From the NCBI GenBank assembly GCA_964430225.1, contig CAYSFE010000006.1, positions 1 to 45,821 on the forward strand: DNA of 45,821 nucleotides, written 5' to 3'. Shown piece by piece: positions 40,520 to 45,821 of the stretch (its first letter is position 1; each line of letters opens with the position of its first letter). Under the pieces are notes generated by a model. It was not told where the DNA came from. It worked only from the letters and a program-made list of their open reading frames with translations, and made no database searches. A program made the translations under genes and the position numbers. The DNA is from CAYSFE01 sp964430225 (GTDB lineage: Bacteria; Patescibacteriota; Dojkabacteria; GCA-016699595; JBAXKR01).

Positions 40520-41861
40520 CTTCTAGTTTATCTTTTCCCATATATTTCTGTAACACTTCTGGTATTAGGATAGATCCGTCTGATTGTTGATAGTTCTCTA
40601 AGATACAAATTAACATTCTTCCAAATGGTATTCCTGTATCATTTACAGTATGTGCATATTTTAGTGTCCCATCTTTAGTCCTATACTTAATATTCATTCT
40701 TCTTGCTTGGTAATCAATTGCATTTGTATCTGATCCCACTTCAATATATTTTCTACCTGTTGGTAACCAAACCTCAATATCATATTTCTTGTATGTAGCA
40801 TAATACCCTGCATCCCCTTTACACATGTTAATTATATGGTAGGGGAGTTTAAGAGATTGAAGTAACCATTCATTAATTGATAAAAGATATTCATGAATAT
40901 CTTTTGATTCTTCTTCTTTACATACTACATCAATTTCTAACTTATCAAATTGATGAACTCTTTTAATTCCCTTAACATCTTTTCCCCAACTGCCAACTTC
41001 TGATCTAAAACAACTAGTATTAGCAAATACTTTAAATGGCAATTCCTTTTCATCTAAAACTTTATCCATAAAGTAACTAAAGTTTGATGGTTCACTTGAT
41101 CCTACAAGATAAAGTTTCTCTTTGTCTTCTACTTTATCACTATCAATTGAATATACCTGATCAGCGTCACCTGGAAAATGACTAGTACCATAGAGAGATC
41201 TTTCTTTTACCATTAGGGGAGGAACCATAGGTACCCATCCTTCTGTTAAAAGTTTTTCATTCAAGTGATTAGCAAGTGCCCATTGAAGCCTTACTGCATC
41301 TCCTAATAGATATGTAAACCTACTGCCAGATACTTTTGCACTTTGTTCAACATCTATAATCTTATGCATCTTCCCTAATTCAACATGATCCCTTAAATCA
41401 AACTTTGAATCTGAATGTAATACATAGTCAGGCATAAACTGACCAGAAAATTCTCCTTTCCCAATTTCTTCAGGTTTTAAATATCCCATGTCTGGTCTCC
41501 AAGCTTTTACCTCTACATTATCCTCTGATGTTTTACCCTCTGGCATCTCTTCAGAAGAAAGGTTTGGAAACCAAAGCATCATATCAGTCCATTCCTTATG
41601 TAACTTGTTGTAGCTATCTTCAAGCTCTTCTATTTGAGTCTTAAAACTCTTTGCTTCTTCTATTTGTTCTGGGGTTGGTTTAGATTTTGATAAAACATTT
41701 CTTTTTTGTCTTAGTTCTTCGATCTTTTTTTGTAAAAGATTTTTTTCATTATCAATTTTTAGAAGTTTATCAGTATCAGCTTTAGAGGAATCTACTCCAC
41801 GATTAAGAACGTTTGTTTTCACTTTCTCAGCATTCTCTCTTATGTACTTTATATCTAACAT
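40512..41861 (-). CDS. serS: Seryl-tRNA synthetase
   Basis: A 449-residue class II aminoacyl-tRNA synthetase charging tRNA-Ser. An N-terminal coiled-coil tRNA-binding arm occupies about residues 30-105 (ENAEKVKTNVLNRGVD, KNLLQKKIEELRQKRNVLSK). The class II core has SGSRFTYLLGDAVRLQWAL, motif 2 CFRSEVGSWGKDVKGIKRVHQFDKLEIDV and motif 3 NDTGIPFGRMLICILENYQ. Length and order match bacterial SerRS. It is single-gene, convergent with the MNT gene. Confidence 0.97.
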   Translation of the reverse strand: MLDIKYIRENAEKVKTNVLNRGVDSSKADTDKLLKIDNEKNLLQKKIEELRQKRNVLSKSKPTPEQIEEAKSFKTQIEELEDSYNKLHKEWTDMMLWFPNLSSEEMPEGKTSEDNVEVKAWRPDMGYLKPEEIGKGEFSGQFMPDYVLHSDSKFDLRDHVELGKMHKIIDVEQSAKVSGSRFTYLLGDAVRLQWALANHLNEKLLTEGWVPMVPPLMVKERSLYGTSHFPGDADQVYSIDSDKVEDKEKLYLVGSSEPSNFSYFMDKVLDEKELPFKVFANTSCFRSEVGSWGKDVKGIKRVHQFDKLEIDVVCKEEESKDIHEYLLSINEWLLQSLKLPYHIINMCKGDAGYYATYKKYDIEVWLPTGRKYIEVGSDTNAIDYQARRMNIKYRTKDGTLKYAHTVNDTGIPFGRMLICILENYQQSDGSILIPEVLQKYMGKDKLEVK

Positions 41862-41930
41862 AGAAGTAGAGTAATAAATAATAGGAATATTTTAACACTA
41901 GAAGGATAAATTGTCTTTACGAGCCGTCTT

Positions 41931-42707
41931 TTACTTAGCTCTTGCTAGTAGAGATACAAACTTCTTAGGATTCTTTAATACCTGTTCGTATAGAGATGTC
42001 TTATGATCAATCTTATATTTCTTCATAAGGTCAGCAGGTTTTACTTTCTTATTTAGTTTAGGAACATATCTATACTTTGGATTTATTACATTCTCTTGTC
42101 TTGCATTTTTTCTGATTACATAATACGCAAGTCCTTGTTCCTTCTGTATTGTTCTATAGTCGAGTCTATAATCACAAGAAAATACTTTTGAAATTACTGA
42201 CACTTGGCTTCTTGTATTTACTATTGTGAAATCATATCCAGATGGAATTACCACCTTTTCTCCACGCTTTGCTTTTAATATTCCAACTTCAAATACTTCC
42301 GCAGGATCTTCTAAGTTCTCCCTTGGTTTTCTTGTTTGTAAAACTACAGTCATTACTCCATATACACACTCAAGCACAACAGCCATAGAGTTATCTACTT
42401 TATGTGGAGATGTATAGCAATGAGTTTTTGCAAACTCTATGCCAAGAAGATTTGGGGGTATGATAAGTAGATTATGTTTTAAATTATGATCCATAAATTT
42501 CTTTTCATGGTCTTTATGAAACATTCTTCTATATTCCACATAAACATAGTCTGGATACTTAATAGTTTTATTAAGAAGTGTAGCTCTCACATCTTCTAGC
42601 GGTATCACACAAGTTTCACCAATCACTACTTCGCCAGATGGCAAAAGTTTATCTTTTCTGTTGTCATACATTAAAGGAATTCCTAGATAAGTCGAAAGGT
42701 CTAACAT
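41931..42707 (-). CDS. Cupin-fold protein related to archaeal-type glucose-6-phosphate isomerase
   Basis: A 258-residue protein with the layout of cupin phosphoglucose isomerase: VEYRRMFHKDHEKKF, THCYTSPHKVDNSMAVVLECVYGVMTVVL, GEKVVIPSGYDFTIVNTRSQVSVISKVFS, then GLAYYVIRKNARQENVINPKYRYVP. The metal-ligand region GHxH...E...H of active enzymes is only partly kept (His96, Cys97, Glu113; the later His is Asp159-Phe in GYDF), so isomerase activity is doubtful. It has a promoter TTGACG-N18-TATAAT about 65 nt upstream and so a real leader, unlike neighbours. Confidence 0.72.
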   Translation of the reverse strand: MLDLSTYLGIPLMYDNRKDKLLPSGEVVIGETCVIPLEDVRATLLNKTIKYPDYVYVEYRRMFHKDHEKKFMDHNLKHNLLIIPPNLLGIEFAKTHCYTSPHKVDNSMAVVLECVYGVMTVVLQTRKPRENLEDPAEVFEVGILKAKRGEKVVIPSGYDFTIVNTRSQVSVISKVFSCDYRLDYRTIQKEQGLAYYVIRKNARQENVINPKYRYVPKLNKKVKPADLMKKYKIDHKTSLYEQVLKNPKKFVSLLARAK

Positions 42708-42771
42708 ATTATTGTAATATAATAAATATAGTTCGCCTGGCAGATTTATTTAATTCTGAAAGATAACCGTG

Positions 42772-42801
42772 ATTATATTCTTTAGAATATTCTGTCGTCA
42801 A
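42772..42801 (-). promoter_or_regulatory. Promoter upstream of the cupin gene (TTGACG-N18-TATAAT)
   Basis: TTGACG (42796-42801) and TATAAT (42772-42777) on the minus strand with an 18-bp spacer that contains AGAATATTCT, itself a perfect palindrome. It predicts a leader of about 58 nt for 41931-42707. Confidence 0.6.
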
Positions 42802-42860
42802 ACAAGAGCCGTAAAGACCGATGGATTAAGGTAAATTATTTTTTAAACTATAAGACTTAA

Positions 42861-42866
42861 TAGTAT
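42861..42866 (+). promoter_or_regulatory. -10 box (TAGTAT) of the DUF998 gene, leaderless
   Basis: TAGTAT lies 6 nt before the ATG at 42873. The intervening AGGATT could also pass as a weak SD. Confidence 0.45.
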
Positions 42867-42872
42867 AGGATT

Positions 42873-43472
42873 ATGTTAACTAAGAAATTACTTTTAAATT
42901 ATGCCGGAATTGTTGGAGTAATATTTGCTTTTCTATTTATTTCATTTTCATTTGTAATATTACTATCTAAATATTCAAATATTGTAGTTGGCGCAATTAG
43001 TGATCTTGGGGTATACAAAGAGACATCGTTCATATTCGCCATAACAATATTAATAAGTGCAACACTTTGTGGAATATTTCTTTATACCTTTTTTGATAGA
43101 TTTCACATTAAAAGTATTCTTATTAAGGTGATTTCATTTTTTGCATATTTTCTACTTGTAGGCATTGGCATTTTTAACTATAGGGATTTTTCGGATCTTC
43201 ACAGATGGCTCGCATTTTTCTATGCCATCCTATTTTTAGTAATCCTCGTTCTTATTATTAGAAAAGTTCATAAAGTTTTAGCATACAGGCTCGCATCAAT
43301 AGTGCTATTAGTCGTATATTTTGTATTACTTCTAATCCTTTGCCTGCTATACATTCTTAACTGGAAAAACCCAAATATATTAGTCCCAGAAATTGCACTC
43401 TTTGTAATACAAGGTATTTGGATAATTCTTAGTAGCGTAGTAATGATCGTTTTAAAAAGAAAAAGAGTTTAG
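42873..43472 (+). CDS. DUF998-like polytopic membrane protein
   Basis: A 199-residue membrane protein with six hydrophobic spans (about 8-32, 47-70, 80-99, 108-126, 136-158, 169-192) and a basic tail LKRKRV. The pattern NIVVGAISDLGVYKETSFIF and FSDLHRWLAFFYAIL is typical of the DUF998 family, of unknown function and distantly related to other heptahelical-like proteins. The 3' end overlaps dnaJ by 4 bp. No partner suggests a function. Confidence 0.75.
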   Translation: MLTKKLLLNYAGIVGVIFAFLFISFSFVILLSKYSNIVVGAISDLGVYKETSFIFAITILISATLCGIFLYTFFDRFHIKSILIKVISFFAYFLLVGIGIFNYRDFSDLHRWLAFFYAILFLVILVLIIRKVHKVLAYRLASIVLLVVYFVLLLILCLLYILNWKNPNILVPEIALFVIQGIWIILSSVVMIVLKRKRV

Positions 43473-44578
43473 CTAAATACTCCATCTAGAAATCCTGGTT
43501 TCTCATTTTCAATACTTCTTAATTTCTCCCAATGATCTCTTTGATTCTTTGTAAGTTTTTCAGGAACAATTACTTTTACTCTTAAATATTGATCTCCATT
43601 GTCCGTTTTTCTAAATCGTGGTATTCCCATTCCTTTTAGTCTGATTATCTTTCCGCTTTGAGTTCCAGCAGGTATTTTTACTTTTACTTTTCCATGTACT
43701 GTTTCTACTTCTACTTCGTCACCAAGTACTGCAGTTGTAACAGGTATTTTAAAGTCTACATATATATCATCTCCAGATCTTTCAAAATATTCATGAGGTT
43801 TTACTTCAAACTCAATATATAGATCGCCATATCCTGCTTTTTTCTTACCTGCATTACCTCGACCTGCAAACCTTAAAGATAGTCCATCAGGAGTACCTTT
43901 AGGTATTTTAATTTTAAGTTCTTCTTGATGAGAATATATTCCATCTCCTCCACACTTTTCACATTTATCTGTAATCATATTTCCAGATCCTTCACATGTA
44001 GGGCAGGTGATAGTAGTTTGAATATTCCCAATAAATGTTCTTTGTACCTGAGTAACTCTTCCTGACCCATTACATGTAGTACATTTACTACTTTTAGATC
44101 CTTTCTTTGCACCTATTCCATCACAATCTTCACACTCCACTTGTCGTTTGTATTTAATAGTCTTATCTGTACCAAATATTGCCTCCATGAAGTCAAGTTC
44201 TAGTCTTATCTGAAGATCTTCTCCTCTTTTACTTCTTCTTCCATATGCATTTGATCCTCCACCAAAGAATGAATCAAAAATATCTCCCAGATCTCCAAAT
44301 CCAAAGTCTGCACCCGAGAATCCCTGACTTGCATCAAATCCCCCTGGCATACCACCAAAACCCTGAGTACCTGCAAAACCATACTGGTCATATGCTGATC
44401 TTTTACTATCATCCATGAGCATTTCATATGCTTCTGTTACTTCTTTAAATTTCTCAGTAGCGTCAGATGCTTTGTTTCTATCTGGATGATATTCCTTAGC
44501 AAGTCGTCTATATGCTTTTTTAATATCTGCTTTTGATGCTTTTTTATCTACACCTAAAACTTCGTATGGATCTCTCAT
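43469..44578 (-). CDS. dnaJ: Chaperone DnaJ
   Basis: A 369-residue type I J-protein co-chaperone of DnaK. The J domain is residues 1-65 with His31-Pro-Asp33; a Gly/Phe-rich linker FGGMPGGFDASQGFSG... follows. Four CxxCxGxG zinc repeats begin CEDCDGIG, then CTTCNGSG, CPTCEGSG and CEKCGGDG. The C-terminal substrate domains complete it. I start at 44578 (MRDPYEVLGV); the in-frame extension to 44632 adds an 18-residue Tyr/Lys-rich stretch outside the family. TAAAAT lies 8 nt upstream. No dnaK or grpE is in the window. Confidence 0.97.
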   Translation of the reverse strand: MRDPYEVLGVDKKASKADIKKAYRRLAKEYHPDRNKASDATEKFKEVTEAYEMLMDDSKRSAYDQYGFAGTQGFGGMPGGFDASQGFSGADFGFGDLGDIFDSFFGGGSNAYGRRSKRGEDLQIRLELDFMEAIFGTDKTIKYKRQVECEDCDGIGAKKGSKSSKCTTCNGSGRVTQVQRTFIGNIQTTITCPTCEGSGNMITDKCEKCGGDGIYSHQEELKIKIPKGTPDGLSLRFAGRGNAGKKKAGYGDLYIEFEVKPHEYFERSGDDIYVDFKIPVTTAVLGDEVEVETVHGKVKVKIPAGTQSGKIIRLKGMGIPRFRKTDNGDQYLRVKVIVPEKLTKNQRDHWEKLRSIENEKPGFLDGVFS

Positions 44579-44700
44579 ATATATGTATTTTAAATATTTT
44601 GTATACCCCATGTATTTTAGCAAACCAATCACATATTTGCTACCTCACAGAAAGAATGTATACTAGAAAGTAGGGAAATATCTTTTATTACGGAAAGCAT

Positions 44701-45366
44701 ATGAAACAAACTCACACAGGAATATTAATAACCATACTAGTATCTCTTGCTATGCTATTGGTTATTGTGATCTTAGGTATATATCAAGGAGTAGTGACTG
44801 TACAAACAAATACCATAACGTCGTCATCAAGCATGAGCTCAGAGAGTAGTTCAGTTTCAATAAGTACTTCAAGCGAAGTATCAACAACAACCACAAGTTC
44901 AGAGAGTAGTATGTCTACTTCTTCAAGTACAAGTTCAACAGTATCAGCAAACGTAAAGGTATATTTTAGTAAAACACCTGCATCAACCACAGATCCTTCT
45001 AAAACATTTGCAGTTAATAGGGTGTCTTCAGACTTAGGAGTTGCTAAGTATGTAGTAGGAGAACTTATTAAAGGACCAACCGCAGGAGAGACTGCTTTAG
45101 GATATTTTTCAAAAGTAAAAGTAACAGGAACTTCAAATTGTGGAGGGGCTAGTTTTACAATAACAATATCTGAAGCTAAAAAAGCTACGTTAAAATTCTG
45201 TAAAGATTTTGTATCAGAAGGTGGGGTGGTATCTGATGCTCAAGCACAAAGCGAAATAGAGGCATCACTTACTCAATTCCCAACAATAACCAAAGTAGTA
45301 ATCTTAGACAAAGATGGGAATTGTCTATTTGATCAAAGTGGATTAAATAACTGTTTAAGCGATTAA
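44701..45366 (+). CDS. Membrane-anchored GerMN-domain protein
   Basis: A 221-residue protein. The N-terminal span is at 8-30 (ILITILVSLAMLLVIVILGIY), followed by a Ser/Thr-rich linker (about 38-83, nearly all Ser, Thr, Glu, Val) and then a GerMN-type domain. NVKVYFSK, TFAVNRVSSDLGVAKYVVGELIKGPTAGETALGYFSKVK match the family pattern of envelope and spore-germination proteins. In bacteria that do not sporulate such domains occur in cell-wall-associated proteins. It shares the Ser-rich stalk with the surface proteins at 20605-28261. Its 3' end overlaps the convergent gene by 12 bp. Confidence 0.83.
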   Translation: MKQTHTGILITILVSLAMLLVIVILGIYQGVVTVQTNTITSSSSMSSESSSVSISTSSEVSTTTTSSESSMSTSSSTSSTVSANVKVYFSKTPASTTDPSKTFAVNRVSSDLGVAKYVVGELIKGPTAGETALGYFSKVKVTGTSNCGGASFTITISEAKKATLKFCKDFVSEGGVVSDAQAQSEIEASLTQFPTITKVVILDKDGNCLFDQSGLNNCLSD

Positions 45367-45821
45367 GGAAAATAGTGAATATATTTCCCAAACAGAGAAG
45401 GCAAGAACAATAAGTCCTGCTGTTTTAAAGAATATCTCTTTAAATTTACCCTTTGAAAATATTTTGGATACTTTAGATATTCCAACTAGTACTGGTAATG
45501 TTCCTAGTGCAAAGACTACCATTACAAGACTTCCAGATAAGAAAGACTTACTTGAAAGAGCAAGTAATTGCATACTTTGAGTAAATCCACATGGTAAAAA
45601 GAAGGTAAGTGTACCTAAAAGCAGAGCTGATATATTTCCTCCTCTTCTACTAATATCAAAAGTCTTAGAGGAAAATATTTTAGGAAGTTTTGGAAGTAAT
45701 TTAGAGAAGACATCAAATCCTAAAAGATTTAAGGCCAAAAATATCATCACAATCTGTACTAATATTCTTAATATATTTTCCAAAGAGGAACCGATGTTAA
45801 AAAGACTTCCTGACAAACCTA
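45355..45821 (-). CDS. DsbD/SafE-like membrane protein, 5' end beyond window
   Basis: At least 155 codons, with the frame open to the right edge; the TTG at 45816 is not a convincing start. Four or five hydrophobic spans are visible. SALLLGTLTFFLPCGFTQSMQLLALSSKSFLSGSLVMVVFALGTLPVLVGIS is the signature of the DsbD-transmembrane / SafE-TauE-like (UreH-like) family, with a Pro-Cys motif. Members carry reducing power or export sulfur compounds across the membrane; which applies here is not shown. Incomplete at its N-terminus. Confidence 0.8.
   Translation of the reverse strand, partial: GLSGSLFNIGSSLENILRILVQIVMIFLALNLLGFDVFSKLLPKLPKIFSSKTFDISRRGGNISALLLGTLTFFLPCGFTQSMQLLALSSKSFLSGSLVMVVFALGTLPVLVGISKVSKIFSKGKFKEIFFKTAGLIVLAFSVWEIYSLFSLIA

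Noticed and set aside
41911..42817. Inverted copies of CGTAAAGAC near 41912 and 42809 around the cupin gene
   Set aside because: Only 9 bp identical with poor flanks, so it is within what chance allows.
44579..44632. Upstream start for dnaJ adding 18 residues
   Set aside because: The J domain starts at the later ATG, and a -10-like TAAAAT falls in the extension.
1..45821. Recoded UGA (Gracilibacteria-like genetic code)
   Set aside because: TGA ends several genes at family-typical lengths, and no conserved protein needs TGA read-through; the TGA in the second HEPN gene is explained by a one-base frameshift.
1..45821. tRNA, rRNA, CRISPR array or insertion sequence
   Set aside because: No cloverleaf with a GTTCRA-type T loop, no rRNA segments, no regularly spaced repeats and no transposase were seen by eye; a covariance scan would be decisive.

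Overview
This window is AT-rich and densely coded. Neighbouring genes usually overlap or sit a few bases apart, and at least seven convergent pairs share 3' ends. TGA is used as an ordinary stop (for example after the NYN gene, the deformylase gene and the retropepsin-like gene), so this is not a UGA-recoding lineage. Several traits point to a small-genome bacterium of the Candidate Phyla Radiation (Patescibacteria): a bacterial/archaeal-type Elp3, many Ser/Thr-rich single-span surface proteins, sortase, RNase Y, divergent housekeeping enzymes, several toxin-antitoxin-like pairs, and very short or absent 5' leaders. The exact phylum cannot be fixed from the sequence. There are no rRNA genes, recognisable tRNA genes or CRISPR arrays. 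A run of 100 N at 20029-20128 marks a scaffold gap.

Layout. 1-3776: the 5' part of elp3 reads off the left edge, divergent from a cassette of small ORF, NYN nuclease and Y-family polymerase. 3821-9430: groEL/groES, two orphan genes, ruvX, a molybdopterin oxidoreductase overlapping a CBS-less IMPDH/GMP reductase, and rpsO. 9542-12413: lepB-parB-eno. 12396-13279: an AbiEii-type toxin-antitoxin pair. 13372-14928: RNase Y. 15108-19184: four proteins of unknown function; two of them carry an almost identical 46-bp element upstream. 19275-20551: winged-helix / HEPN / MNT cluster broken by the gap. 20605-32684: surface and envelope block (961-residue propeller protein, recA, rhomboid, transglutaminase-like protein, two FnIII-like proteins, a TolB/carboxypeptidase-regulatory-like protein, an ECF sigma factor and a PEGA-domain membrane partner). 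32693-35910: retropepsin-like protein, GNAT-like transferase, ATP-grasp ligase and a helical protein. 36238-38189: deformylase, sortase and HU. 38333-40519: two HEPN-MNT pairs, the second with a frameshift, around an SGNH hydrolase. 40512-45821: serS, a cupin/PGI-like protein, a DUF998 membrane protein, dnaJ, a GerMN-domain protein and a partial DsbD/SafE-like membrane protein.

How it fits together. The central theme is cell-surface display. A class D/E-like sortase is encoded, and one surface protein ends in VPNTA, a membrane span and a basic tail, which is a plausible sortase substrate. An ECF sigma factor with a membrane PEGA partner directly follows a membrane-anchored propeller protein and could tie envelope state to transcription. 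The second theme is genome defence and maintenance (NYN plus Y-polymerase, recA with an operator-like palindrome, and four toxin-antitoxin-like loci). The third is a possible peptide-ligation module (ATP-grasp, GNAT, retropepsin).

The most general signal is regulatory. In many genes a -10 hexamer ends exactly 6 bp before the start codon, which puts transcription start on the start codon itself. That implies widespread leaderless mRNA, whereas HU, polY and a few others carry a Shine-Dalgarno-like site.
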